Of a stretch of 64,000 nt of DNA, positions 16,462 through 25,433 are shown piece by piece. The translations under genes and the position numbers were made by a program. The notes under the pieces are model-generated. The model was not told where the DNA came from and searched no databases. It worked only from the letters and a program-made list of their open reading frames with translations. The DNA comes from Algihabitans sp965233705 (GTDB taxonomy: Bacteria > Pseudomonadota > Alphaproteobacteria > Kiloniellales > DSM-21159). The stretch covers positions 1,612,001-1,676,000 of the forward strand of contig CBDDTF010000003.1 in the NCBI GenBank assembly GCA_965233705.1, read 5' to 3'. How positions within the stretch are numbered: position 1 is the first letter of the stretch; the number at the start of each line of letters is the position of its first letter.

Positions 16462-17243
16462 TAGTGAAACACCATCCCCTCGATGTGGAAGCCCGCGTCG
16501 ACGTAGAGGGTTTCCCCGGTGATAGCAGTCGTATAGTCGCTCGCCAGCATGAGAGCGGCGCGCCCCACTTCGCAGGCGTCCACAGTACGCCGCAGCGGTG
16601 CCTTGCGGACGGTCTCATTCAATAGCTCATCGAAGTGCTCGATGCCCGATGCGGCCCGGGTCGCGACCGCGCCCGCGGAGATCGCGTTGACCCGGATCGA
16701 GCCCCGCCCGAGCTCATGCGCCAGATAGCGGACCGAAGCCTCGAGCGCGGCCTTGACCGGGCCCATGACGTTGTAGTGGTCGACCACCTTCTCGGCGCCG
16801 TAGTAGCTCAACGTCATCAGGCTCCCGCCCTTGTCCATGAGCGGCTCGGCGAGCTTCGCCATCCGGATGAAAGAATGGCAGGAGATCAGCATGGACTCGG
16901 CGAAGCCGTCCGCCGAGCAGTCGGTCAGCCGTCCGTGTAGGTCCTCCTTGCGGGCCCATGCGATCGAATGCAGCAGGAAATCCAAGCGGCCCCATTCCTT
17001 ATCTATCGCTTCGAACACAGCCTCCAACTGACCCGGCTCGGCAACGTCGCAAGGCAGGAACAATGACGCCCCGGCCTCGCGGGCGAGCGGTTCGACGAAG
17101 GGCTTGGCCTTGTCGTTCAGATAGGTCATGGCCAGATCGGCCCCAGCGTTCCGGAAATGCTGGGCCGCCGACCAGGCAAGGCTGTGCTCGTTGGCGATGC
17201 CAACCACAAGGCCTTTCCGGTCCTTCAGATCGATGACTTCCAT
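16461..17243 (-). CDS. fabI: Enoyl-[acyl-carrier-protein] reductase (NADH), FabI type
   Basis: A 260-aa SDR-type enoyl-ACP reductase performing the last reduction of each fatty-acid elongation cycle. Seen: the non-canonical Gly motif VVGIANEHSLAWSAA, and the catalytic pair Y157/K164 in YNVMGPVK with the second Tyr at 147-148. Length equals that of typical FabI. The ATG at 17243 gives this length; a longer in-frame reading adds no homologous sequence. Its position in a metal/PHA operon makes it an accessory copy, possibly one that alters membrane fatty acids together with Cfa, or that is resistant to an inhibitor. Both ideas are inference. Confidence 0.92.
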   Translation of the reverse strand: MEVIDLKDRKGLVVGIANEHSLAWSAAQHFRNAGADLAMTYLNDKAKPFVEPLAREAGASLFLPCDVAEPGQLEAVFEAIDKEWGRLDFLLHSIAWARKEDLHGRLTDCSADGFAESMLISCHSFIRMAKLAEPLMDKGGSLMTLSYYGAEKVVDHYNVMGPVKAALEASVRYLAHELGRGSIRVNAISAGAVATRAASGIEHFDELLNETVRKAPLRRTVDACEVGRAALMLASDYTTAITGETLYVDAGFHIEGMVFH

Positions 17244-17275
17244 TGCAGGATCCACTCCTTCTCCGGCAGGACGGG

Positions 17276-18460
17276 TTAAGCGGGGACTGTCGTGGCATGG
17301 CCTACGCCGTGGCGGCACCAGACACAGTCGCAGGCCACATGGTCGCAACTCGGATCGCCGAGCGGCGCCCGGTAGCGCCATATTGCAAGCGGGTAGACGA
17401 GACAGGTTAGGACCGACGGCCGATAAAGCCGCCGCAGCTTCGCCGCAGTATCGGAGCGGCTCATCCCGCGCAGCGCCCAGCGCCGCCCCCGTGCGCCCAC
17501 GCTGTTGAAGATGAAGCGGTTACAGACCCCGGTCCTGAGCAGCGGCAGAAGCTCCTGGCGCCAGAGGCGCGTGTAGTCGGTTCTCTCGATAAGGCTGCGG
17601 GCGGCGAGAATGCCCGAGCGCAGGGCATAGCGCATGCCGAAGCCCGCGAGAGCGTCCTGGAACCCGGCCTGCTCCCCGACGACAGGATGCCCTCCCTGCA
17701 GAGCGGTGCGCGGCAGGCGAAAGTTGGCGAAACCGCCGAATGGCTTGGAATTACGCATCTCGAGCCCCGCCCTCTCGCGGAAGAAGGCCACCGTGCGCTC
17801 GACATGCTCGGCTTGCCGCTTGAAGCCGGTGAACATGCAGCTCGCGACCGTGCCGCGGCCGGCGTGGATCAAGAGATAGGCGTATCCGAGCGGCGCAAGC
17901 CGATCGTTGAAGGCGATCCAGTTGCCGTCCGGCCTATCGGTCTCGAAGACGTAGCCGGCAGCGATGGCGTCGGCGGTCCTTGGCCCGACCGCGAGAACGG
18001 TCGACCCGACCGGATTCGCGACGCGGTCGTCGAACCGCACCTCGGCGCCGGCCCCGATGGCCTGCTTGAGCAGGGCGAACTCCAGGCTGCCGCCGTGGCC
18101 TCCCCGACGCACCAGGTAGTAGAGCGGCCGGTCGCCACGGATCGGATATTCCTTGCCCCAGGCGTCATAGGCAGTCCCTTCGCGGACGGGATGCGCCTCG
18201 AAGCTTGTCTCGACGCCGGCGGCGCGCAGTTCGTCGAGAACGTCCTGACCGTCACTCCAGTTCTCCAGGCCCTGAAAGTCGCCGTGGAAGCGGCTTCCGA
18301 CCGTCTTGTGCCATTCACGCACGATCACCGGTCGGCCAGCCCGGGCCAGCACGATGGCGCACGCGAGCCCCGCCAGGCCGGCGCCGACGATGGTCACCGG
18401 CTCGTCCGGTAACAAGTCCGGGCGCCATTCTTCAACTTCAGGCTTCGCGGGGCACGGCAT
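17276..18460 (-). CDS. FAD-dependent oxidoreductase with Cys-rich C-terminal tail
   Basis: A 394-aa flavoprotein of the geranylgeranyl-reductase/PHBH-like class. The N-terminal Rossmann motif VTIVGAGLAGLACAIVLARAG (24-44) has its GxGxxG intact; a middle substrate domain follows, then FGMRYALRSGILAA as the second FAD contact. The last ~25 residues hold four Cys and two His in CDHVACDCVWCRHGVGH, unusual for the class and suggestive of metal binding. It overlaps the upstream ATPase gene by 23 bases. The substrate is unknown; an isoprenoid or lipid-like acceptor is plausible. Confidence 0.75.
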   Translation of the reverse strand: MPCPAKPEVEEWRPDLLPDEPVTIVGAGLAGLACAIVLARAGRPVIVREWHKTVGSRFHGDFQGLENWSDGQDVLDELRAAGVETSFEAHPVREGTAYDAWGKEYPIRGDRPLYYLVRRGGHGGSLEFALLKQAIGAGAEVRFDDRVANPVGSTVLAVGPRTADAIAAGYVFETDRPDGNWIAFNDRLAPLGYAYLLIHAGRGTVASCMFTGFKRQAEHVERTVAFFRERAGLEMRNSKPFGGFANFRLPRTALQGGHPVVGEQAGFQDALAGFGMRYALRSGILAARSLIERTDYTRLWRQELLPLLRTGVCNRFIFNSVGARGRRWALRGMSRSDTAAKLRRLYRPSVLTCLVYPLAIWRYRAPLGDPSCDHVACDCVWCRHGVGHATTVPA

Positions 18461-20792
18461 GAATGCCCTCCAGCCGCGTTCGTTTCAGCAGCATGGCATT
18501 GACCGCCACCAAGGCCGAACTCCCCGACATGGCGAGTGCGGCCACTTCGGGGCTGATGACAAAGGGATAAAAGACACCTGCCGCCGCCGGAAAGGCGACG
18601 ACGTTGTAACCCACCGCCCAGAACAGGTTCTGATGCATCTTGCGCAGCGTCGCGCGCGACAGCTCGATCGCGCCCACGACGTCATAGGGATCGCTTTTCA
18701 TCAGCACCACGTCGGCGCTCTCGATCGCGACGTCCGTGCCCGCGCCGATGGCGAACCCTACATCGGCCTGCGTCAGGGCCGGTGCGTCGTTGACGCCGTC
18801 TCCGACCATGCCGACCCTCTTGCCCTGATCTTGCAGCTCCTTGACCTTGTCCGCCTTCTGACCGGGGAGCACGTCGGCCAGGACCGTCGTGATGCCAAGC
18901 CCCGCCGCGATCCGGTCGGCCGTCGCCTGATTGTCGCCGGTGAGCATCGCGACCTCGACGCCGCGTTCGCGCAGCTTCGCCACCATCGGGGCGGCCGTCG
19001 GCCGGGGCGCGTCAGCGATGGCGATCAAACCGACCAGTTGTCCGGCACGCGCGATATGAACCACTGTTTGACCGGCGCCTTGCAACCGCTTCGCCTCGGG
19101 TTCAAGCGCGTCCATCGCGACCTTGCGCTCATCCATCAGCCGGCGGTTGCCGAGCAGAACTTCCTCGCCGTCGATTTCCGCCCGCGCGCCCTTGCCTTCG
19201 ATGTTCTCGAAGCCGGTCAATTGCGCCTTCTGCATGTCGCCCGCGCGCTTCAAAATCGCCTGCGCCAACGGGTGGTCGGAGCCTTGCTCGACGGTCGCCG
19301 CCAAGGCCAAGACCTTGTCCTCTGTCATGTCGGACGACACGACAACCTCGACCACGTCCGGTTCACCCATCGTCAACGTCCCGGTCTTGTCGAAGACGAC
19401 GACATCGAGCTTGGTCGCATCCTCCAGGGCGCCGGCGTTCTTGAACAGGATCCCGTTCATCGCGCCGAGGCCCGTACCCACCATCACCGCCATCGGCGTG
19501 GCCAGCCCGAGCGCGTCCGGGCAGGCGATCACGAAGACCGTGATGGTCAGCGTCAAGGCGAACAGCAAGGGCTCGCCGATCCACCAGAACCAGGTGGCGA
19601 AGGTCGCAAGGCCAATGACGACCGCGATCAGCACCAGCCACTGCGAGGCCTTGTCGGCAAGGAGCTGTGCCGGCGCCTTCGAGTTCTGCGCCTGCTGCAC
19701 GAGCTTGACGATCTGGGCGAGCGCCGTGTCGGCGCCAACCTTGGTGGCGCGGTATTTGAAGCTGCCGCTCTTGTTGATCGTCGCACCGATGACGCTATCG
19801 CCGGGCTTCTTCGCCACCGGCATGGACTCGCCGGTGAGCATGGATTCGTCCACCTGCGACTCGCCCTCGAGGATTTCACCGTCGACGGGGATCTTATTGC
19901 CGGGCCGGATCACGACCACATCATCTTTAAGGACTTCCGCGGTGGGGACCTCGATTTCGCGGCCGTCACGCAGCACGATGGCCATGGGCGGCGCGAGGTC
20001 CATCAGCGAGCGAATGGCGTCGGAGGCTCCCGCTCGGGCGCGCATCTCCAGCCAGTGACCGAGCAGAATAAAGACCAAGAGCACGGCGACCGCTTCGTAG
20101 AATTGAACGCCGGGAAAGAAGAAGGTGGCGCCGACGCTGAAGATGTACCCGGTGCCCACGGACAGGACGACCAGCACCGCCATGTTGAGCACGCCGTTGC
20201 GCAGCGCCCGCCAGGCGGCGACGAAGAACGGCCAACTCGGATAGAGCACGGCGGCGCTCGCCAGGAAGAAGAGCCAGATGTCCAGGCGCAGCCCGAACGG
20301 CGGCGCCGGTGGCGTAAACAGCCCGCCCATCGGCGAGTAGACGAAGATCGGTACGCTGAAAACCAACGCAATCCAGAAGCGGTTGCGCATGTCGCGCACC
20401 ATGGCTTGCATGCTCATGCCGCCGCCATGGCCCATCTCGTGCGCCGCATGGTCAGTGGCGTCGGCTTTTCCGGCTTCCGCCGTCACCATGTCCGCCTTCG
20501 CATGGTGCTCATGCGCCGGCATCGCAACGGCGACGGTCTCCGCCGGCGGATCCTCGGGCTCGCAGACATGCTTCGGTACGAGTTCGCCGCCGCAGTGATA
20601 GCCGCACTCGCCCACCTTCGCCTTGATCGCCTTTAGGTCTGTGCGCTTTTCGTCGTAGACGACGGTGGCGCTGCCTGCGACGTAGTTCACCTCGGCCTTG
20701 CGAACGCCGGGAAGCCGGGCGAGCCGTTTTTCAACACCCCGGGCGCTAAGCACGGAGACCAACCCCGCGACCTCAATGACCGTCGTTTTCAT
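18438..20792 (-). CDS. Heavy-metal P1B-type ATPase with CPD motif
   Basis: A 784-aa metal-translocating P-type ATPase. The core has TGES, DKTGT and GDGVNDAPAL, so it should be active. The transmembrane metal-site motif reads IACPDALGLATP: Cys-Pro-Asp instead of CPC, CPH or SPC. The N-terminal ~70 residues keep the fold pattern of a heavy-metal domain but lack CxxC (AGLVSVLSARG at the loop). They are followed by GYHCGGELVPKHVC and a His/Met-rich linker (about residues 93-130). This implies a metal specificity different from copA. It sits between a small membrane protein and the FAD oxidoreductase, in one transcript. Confidence 0.9.
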   Translation of the reverse strand: MKTTVIEVAGLVSVLSARGVEKRLARLPGVRKAEVNYVAGSATVVYDEKRTDLKAIKAKVGECGYHCGGELVPKHVCEPEDPPAETVAVAMPAHEHHAKADMVTAEAGKADATDHAAHEMGHGGGMSMQAMVRDMRNRFWIALVFSVPIFVYSPMGGLFTPPAPPFGLRLDIWLFFLASAAVLYPSWPFFVAAWRALRNGVLNMAVLVVLSVGTGYIFSVGATFFFPGVQFYEAVAVLLVFILLGHWLEMRARAGASDAIRSLMDLAPPMAIVLRDGREIEVPTAEVLKDDVVVIRPGNKIPVDGEILEGESQVDESMLTGESMPVAKKPGDSVIGATINKSGSFKYRATKVGADTALAQIVKLVQQAQNSKAPAQLLADKASQWLVLIAVVIGLATFATWFWWIGEPLLFALTLTITVFVIACPDALGLATPMAVMVGTGLGAMNGILFKNAGALEDATKLDVVVFDKTGTLTMGEPDVVEVVVSSDMTEDKVLALAATVEQGSDHPLAQAILKRAGDMQKAQLTGFENIEGKGARAEIDGEEVLLGNRRLMDERKVAMDALEPEAKRLQGAGQTVVHIARAGQLVGLIAIADAPRPTAAPMVAKLRERGVEVAMLTGDNQATADRIAAGLGITTVLADVLPGQKADKVKELQDQGKRVGMVGDGVNDAPALTQADVGFAIGAGTDVAIESADVVLMKSDPYDVVGAIELSRATLRKMHQNLFWAVGYNVVAFPAAAGVFYPFVISPEVAALAMSGSSALVAVNAMLLKRTRLEGIHAVPREA

Positions 20793-20814
20793 AAATCGAT
20801 CCTTGTATTGTTTT

Positions 20815-21084
20815 TCATGTCGCGCCCCAGCGCCGATGCAGCCAGTTGTAAACCGGGCAGAACACGAGCCCGGCGTAGGCGCCGTAAAGGAAGCTTTCGG
20901 TCAGACCAAGCAGGAAACCCCACCACGTCAGCCATTTGAAGGCCGGCAGGACCTGCTCGAGAAATGCGCTCATATGAAGGCTCTGCGGTGTCACAAGACC
21001 GTAGATCACGCAAACCACGAATGTGATGCTTGTCCAGATCCCCAACGCCCATGTGACGAGCTTCGTGTTCAGCATGATCTTCAT
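20815..21084 (-). CDS. Small two-helix membrane protein (DUF5676-like)
   Basis: An 89-aa protein with two membrane segments (about 10-30 and 50-75) joined by a short loop. The second half, LTWWGFLLGLTESFLYGAYAG followed by LVFCPVYNWL, is closely similar to the protein at 27214-27552, so the two are paralogues in one operon. The family resembles DUF5676, often found beside metal ATPases; that name is tentative. It ends 22 bases before the CPD-type ATPase, as would suit an accessory subunit. Confidence 0.65.
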   Translation of the reverse strand: MKIMLNTKLVTWALGIWTSITFVVCVIYGLVTPQSLHMSAFLEQVLPAFKWLTWWGFLLGLTESFLYGAYAGLVFCPVYNWLHRRWGAT

Positions 21085-21191
21085 CCTTCATCTCGCCGTC
21101 TTGATCCGCTTCCTCTGATCCGGCGCACGTGAGAATCCTGTCTGGCTTCATCCGACGGCGCGCCGGCGATCGGAGCCAGTCAAACGATGCG

Positions 21192-21359
21192 TCAGTGCCG
21201 GTGCTGCCCGGACCGATCCGTCTCGTTTTCATTTCTCGGGCGCCGGCTCGATTCACCGCCCCCACCGTGACCTCCGTGACCGCCGTGCCCGAAAAGATGC
21301 ATCGCGACGAACGCGATTCCGATCAGGACCCAAACCCAGTTCTCTGCCAGCCAAGCCAT
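21192..21359 (-). CDS. 55-aa His-rich mini-membrane protein
   Basis: A short gene: one membrane helix (residues 8-23, WVWVLIGIAFVAMHLF) followed by a GHGGHGGHGGGG tail and a charged C-terminus ending QHRH. The layout is that of the DUF2933 protein at 12452-12703 with the first helix missing. ATG at 21359, stop at 21192-21194. The His-rich tail suggests divalent-metal or copper binding on one face of the membrane. It lies between phaC and the second small membrane gene in the same direction. Its small size would let automatic annotation miss it. Confidence 0.65.
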   Translation of the reverse strand: MAWLAENWVWVLIGIAFVAMHLFGHGGHGGHGGGGESSRRPRNENETDRSGQHRH

Positions 21360-21424
21360 CGCTCACTCCCTCACCCATCGCGATTACGGGTCCTTCCAGA
21401 CCCAGATCATTTGCTTGCCAACGT

Positions 21425-23209
21425 TCATGGTTCGCGCACATAGGCGCCTGGCGCGTCGGAAAGCGGGCGATAGCCCTTGCGCGGCGCCCCCATGCGCGGC
21501 GGCTTGATGGGCGCGCCCGAACGATCCGCAAGCCAGCCCTGCCAGCACGGCCACCAGGAGCCGTCATGGTGGACCGCGCGCTTTTGCCAACTGTCGGGGT
21601 CGAGATAGGCGGCGAGATCGTCGTGGGTGGCGATCTGGTGGTAGCGTCTGTTGTTGCCCGGCGGGCTGACGATGCCGGCATTGTGGCCGCCGTTGGACAG
21701 CACGAAGGTCACGTCGGCATTGGTTTGGGCGTGGATTTTGTAGACCGACCGCCACGGCGCGACATGGTCGGAGAGGGTGCTGACGGCAAAGACGGGGACA
21801 CGAATGTCGTGCAGCGAGACCGGGCGGTCGTCGACGCAATAGCGCTCGTCCGCCAGATCGTTGTTGAGGAACAGCTGCCGGAGATACTCCGAGTGCATCC
21901 TGGCCGGCATGCGCGTCGCATCCGCGTTCCAGGCCATCAGGTCGAACATCGGCCGGCGGTCGCCCATGAGATAGTTCTGCACCATGGCCGACCAGATCAG
22001 GTCGTTGGAGCGCAACATTTGGAAGGCGCCGGCCATCTGCTTGGTATCGAGGTAGCCCTGCTCCGCCATAATGTCCTCGAGGAAACTGACCTGGGCCTCA
22101 TCGATGAACAGCATCAGCTCGCCGGCTTCCGTGAAATCGGTCTGCGCGGCGAACAGGGTCAGAGTCGCCAGCCGGTCGTCGCCGTCGCGGGCCATGGCCG
22201 CCGCGGCGATCGACAGGAGTGTGCCGCCAAGGCAGTAGCCAGCGCCGTGGATCCGCCGCTCCGGGATGATCACGGAGACCGCGTCGAGCGCGGCCATGAC
22301 GCCGAGCCTGCGGTAGTCTTCCAGACCGAGGTCGCGGTCCTCCGCCGCCGGGTTCTTCCAGGAGATCATGAAGACCGTGTGGCCCTTCTCGACCAGGTAC
22401 TTCACCAGCGAGTTCTCGGGGCTGAGGTCGAGGATGTAGTATTTCATGATCCAGGCGGGCACGATCAGGACCGGCTCGGGATGAACTTTGTCCGTCATCG
22501 GTGCGTATTGGATTAGCTCGATCAATTCGTTGCGGAGGATCACCGTGCCGGGCGTCATCGCGAGGTTCCGGCCGACCTCGAAATCCTCCGCGCCGGCGGG
22601 CCGCTCGCCCCTGACGGCGCGTTGCCAGTCTTCAATGAAGTTCACCGCCCCATGCACCAGATTTTGGCCGCCGGAAGCGAGAGTCGCCTTCAGAACCTCG
22701 GGGTTGGTCGCTGGAAAATTCGCCGGAGAGACCATGTCGAGGAGTTGCCGGGCGACGAAGGAGACGACCTCCTCATGATGTCGGGAGACGCCGGGGACGC
22801 CGGTCGTGGCGTTGTGCCACCATTGCTGGTTCAGGAGGAAGCCCTGATAGAACGCATTGTATGGCCATGTTTGCCACGGATCGCCGGCAAAGCGCTTGTC
22901 CTGCGGCAGGGGCTCGATACAGACCTCACAATGAGGATCCGAGCAAGCCCGCGGACAGTATTCCAGATAGCGCGCCCACTTGCTCGCCGCCTTCCCGACC
23001 AGTTCTATCTGCTTGTCGGGCGATAGCAGGAGATGCTGGGCCCAATCCGTATAGGCCTGAGCAAGCGCCACCGGCGAAACCCCGGCAGTGAGACGCCCGA
23101 GCGCCGCGTGTAGAGGTTGATCCAGAGACGGCCGGGACCTCGCCTCGTCATCGGGACAGGGCGACGTACTCTCGAGTCCCTTTCGCTTATCGTCTGGCGC
23201 CTGCAGCAT
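21425..23209 (-). CDS. phaC: Class I polyhydroxyalkanoate synthase
   Basis: A 594-aa PHA/PHB synthase that polymerises (R)-3-hydroxyacyl-CoA. Catalytic triad: C326 in GYCLGG (lipase-like box), D481 in LSDHVAPW and H509 in NGGHNAGIVSPPGN. An N-terminal PhaC domain lies before residue ~230. Unusual is a four-cysteine knuckle at 85-97 (C-x3-C-x4-C-x2-C) next to the conserved EPLPQDKRF, which could hold a metal. It starts 4 bases after the pta stop, so it is in the ackA-pta-phaC transcript. The monomer-supplying phaB-phaA genes are at 40.7-42.7 kb behind the same type of promoter. Confidence 0.95.
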   Translation of the reverse strand: MLQAPDDKRKGLESTSPCPDDEARSRPSLDQPLHAALGRLTAGVSPVALAQAYTDWAQHLLLSPDKQIELVGKAASKWARYLEYCPRACSDPHCEVCIEPLPQDKRFAGDPWQTWPYNAFYQGFLLNQQWWHNATTGVPGVSRHHEEVVSFVARQLLDMVSPANFPATNPEVLKATLASGGQNLVHGAVNFIEDWQRAVRGERPAGAEDFEVGRNLAMTPGTVILRNELIELIQYAPMTDKVHPEPVLIVPAWIMKYYILDLSPENSLVKYLVEKGHTVFMISWKNPAAEDRDLGLEDYRRLGVMAALDAVSVIIPERRIHGAGYCLGGTLLSIAAAAMARDGDDRLATLTLFAAQTDFTEAGELMLFIDEAQVSFLEDIMAEQGYLDTKQMAGAFQMLRSNDLIWSAMVQNYLMGDRRPMFDLMAWNADATRMPARMHSEYLRQLFLNNDLADERYCVDDRPVSLHDIRVPVFAVSTLSDHVAPWRSVYKIHAQTNADVTFVLSNGGHNAGIVSPPGNNRRYHQIATHDDLAAYLDPDSWQKRAVHHDGSWWPCWQGWLADRSGAPIKPPRMGAPRKGYRPLSDAPGAYVREP

Positions 23210-23212
23210 GGT

Positions 23213-24214
23213 TCAGGCTCCGATCGGACAGCAGGCGTCTTCGGGCTGGGGTGCGCAATGGATGGCCGATTCCGGCTCCATCGTTTCCCTCCGTTGCGCC
23301 CGGGGCTGATGCATTAGGACAGTGAGCGCTAGCGCGGCGAGGCGTGCGGCCGGGGGGTCCGCGCGCGAACTGAGCACAGCTGGCGCCGATAGACCCAAGA
23401 CGATACCCGCGGCCGTGGCGCCGGCCAGATACTCGAGGTTCTTGGCCAGAATGTTGCCGGAGACGAGATCGGGCACCAACAGGATATCGACATCGCCGGC
23501 GACCCCCGAGATGATGCCTTTTTCTCGCGCGGCGTCGACCGAGATCGCGTTGTCGAAGGCCATAGGCCCATCGACGATGGCGCCGGCGATCTGTCCCCGC
23601 TTGGCCATCAGGGTCAGACAGGCGGCGTCCAGGGTCGATGTAATGGCCGGGTTGACGGTCTCGACCGCCGACAAGATAGCGGCCTTGGGCGTCTCCACGC
23701 CCAGCAGTCCCAGGACCTCGATGGCGTTCTGAAGAATCTGCGCTTTGGCGGTGAGATCAGGCGTGATGTTGATGGCCGCGTCCGTGATCGCGAGGAGCTT
23801 GGGGTAGGTCGGGATATCGACCATGAATACGTGGCTGACCCGCTGGCCCGGGACCCGCAAACCGCGGTCCTTGTCGAGAAGCGCCCGCATGAAGGTGTCG
23901 GTGTGGATGTTGCCTTTCATGACCGCGTCGGCGTCTCCGGCCCGAACGAGATCGACGCCCGCCCGCGCCGCTTCGGCGTCGCTCTTCGCGTTGACGATCG
24001 CCGCCCGGTCGATCTCCACATGGGCGTCCTTGGCGCAAGCGAGGATCCCGTCGGGATCGCCGATAAGGCGGGGCTCGATCAGGCCAAGCGAGGCGGCTTC
24101 CCGCACCGTCTCGAGGACAAGTCCTTGATCGGCGGCGACGACGGCCACGCGGATCGGCGCGTGCGCTTGCGCCGCCTCCACTAAATCCTTGAGGGTCTCG
24201 GCTTGATTAGCCAT
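23213..24214 (-). CDS. pta: Phosphate acetyl/butyryltransferase
   Basis: A 333-aa PTA/PTB-family enzyme that interconverts acyl-CoA and acyl-phosphate. It has the compact single-domain size of phosphotransbutyrylase-like Pta, without the long N-terminal part of E. coli Pta. Recognised segments include VDLVRAGDADAVMKGNIHTD and DGPMAFDNAISVDAA. The start overlaps the end of ackA; ATG at 24214 or 24220 are both possible and the first is listed. Together with AckA it links acetyl- or acyl-CoA to ATP by substrate-level phosphorylation and can adjust the CoA-ester pool for PhaC. Confidence 0.88.
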   Translation of the reverse strand: MANQAETLKDLVEAAQAHAPIRVAVVAADQGLVLETVREAASLGLIEPRLIGDPDGILACAKDAHVEIDRAAIVNAKSDAEAARAGVDLVRAGDADAVMKGNIHTDTFMRALLDKDRGLRVPGQRVSHVFMVDIPTYPKLLAITDAAINITPDLTAKAQILQNAIEVLGLLGVETPKAAILSAVETVNPAITSTLDAACLTLMAKRGQIAGAIVDGPMAFDNAISVDAAREKGIISGVAGDVDILLVPDLVSGNILAKNLEYLAGATAAGIVLGLSAPAVLSSRADPPAARLAALALTVLMHQPRAQRRETMEPESAIHCAPQPEDACCPIGA

Positions 24215-25433
24215 GAGCATGCGTCTTTTCGACTGTTGACGATGCGCCCAGCAGGTCCCGCGCGTGCCGCGCGATGACCAGTTCCTCGTCCGTCTTGAAG
24301 GCCTCGATAAGCACGGGGCTGCCGTCCGATGAAACGACACGCTCATGACCGGCATTGCGGCCCGCATCGAGTGCAAGGCCGAGATAGCCGAGACCGTCGC
24401 AAATGCGAGCACGGATCTCGGGCGAATTTGCGCCGATCCCGCCGGTGAAGACGAGTCGGTCGAGGCCCCCGAGCGCGGCCGTCAGGCCGGCCAGATGCCG
24501 GCGGGCGTGGTGGCAGAAGAACTCGATCGCCTCGGCCGCTTCCGGAGCGTCCCGCCGAGCCAAGAGGTTGGCCATGTTGCGGCTCAATCCGGAGATCCCG
24601 AGCAATCCCGAGGCGTCATAGAGCAGATCCTGCAACGCCTCGGCGGGCATCTGCTTCTCGATCAGGAGATGCAGCAACACCCCGGGGTCGAGATCACCGG
24701 GACGCGTCCCCATGGGCAGGCCGGCGAGCGTCGAAAAGCCCATCGTGGTCTCGACGCTGCGCCCGTCCTTGATCGCCGCCATGGAGGCGCCATTGCCGAG
24801 ATGGGCGACGATGATCCGCCCATCTGCAGCCGCGTCGCCGTCCCGTCGGCGCACCTCGTCGATAACGTATTCATAGGACAGGCCGTGAAAGCCATAGCGC
24901 CGAATGCCATCCTCTTCGAAACGGCGGGGCAGGCCGGTCAACCGCGCCACGCGGGGCAAGCCGTGGTGAAAGGCGGTGTCGAAGGAGGCCACTTGAGGAA
25001 GATCAGGGCGGCGCAGGCGAACCGCCACGATACCGGCGAGGTTGTGCGGCAGGTGGAGCGGTGCGAGAGGGATCAGTCGTTTCAGGCGGGCTTCGAGCGC
25101 GGGCGTGACGAGGAGCGAGCAGTCGCACTCCTCGCCGCCATGGACCACCCGGTGGCCGACGGCGATGAGGTCCTTTTGCGACATCCGGTCCTCGACCCAG
25201 CCGAGCAGCAGGTCGAGGGCGACGACGTGGTTGGGAATTGCCAGGGTCTCATCGATGAGAATCGTCCCCCGGACGTCCGTCGCGGCGAAGCGGCCGGCGT
25301 CGAAGCCGATCCGTTCCAGCGCTCCCTGCCAGACCCGGCGGGGCTCGTCCGCGGCCAAATCGAATAGCGCGAATTTGACGCTGGAGGAGCCGCTGTTGAT
25401 GACCAGGATCGTTCCGTCAACGCCATCGGTCAT
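24207..25433 (-). CDS. ackA: Acetate kinase
   Basis: A 408-aa acetate kinase making ATP and acetate from acetyl-phosphate and ADP, reversibly. Family signatures: ILVINSGSSSVKFALF near the N-terminus, GHRVVHGGE, HLGNGASMAAI, the GFSTLAGLPMGTRPGDLDPG block, and FTGGIGANSPEIR near the C-terminus. It overlaps the upstream DUF3141 gene by 4 bases (ATGA) and the downstream pta by 8, a tightly coupled set. Butyrate kinase is less likely, given the size and the signatures. Confidence 0.95.
   Translation of the reverse strand: MTDGVDGTILVINSGSSSVKFALFDLAADEPRRVWQGALERIGFDAGRFAATDVRGTILIDETLAIPNHVVALDLLLGWVEDRMSQKDLIAVGHRVVHGGEECDCSLLVTPALEARLKRLIPLAPLHLPHNLAGIVAVRLRRPDLPQVASFDTAFHHGLPRVARLTGLPRRFEEDGIRRYGFHGLSYEYVIDEVRRRDGDAAADGRIIVAHLGNGASMAAIKDGRSVETTMGFSTLAGLPMGTRPGDLDPGVLLHLLIEKQMPAEALQDLLYDASGLLGISGLSRNMANLLARRDAPEAAEAIEFFCHHARRHLAGLTAALGGLDRLVFTGGIGANSPEIRARICDGLGYLGLALDAGRNAGHERVVSSDGSPVLIEAFKTDEELVIARHARDLLGASSTVEKTHAHG

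Noticed and set aside
18306..20636. A 776-codon plus-strand reading frame opposite the CPD-type ATPase
   Set aside because: It is the antisense shadow of a fully conserved ATPase; its composition (Arg/His/Asp/Gly-rich with no motifs) is typical of mirrored GC-rich codons.
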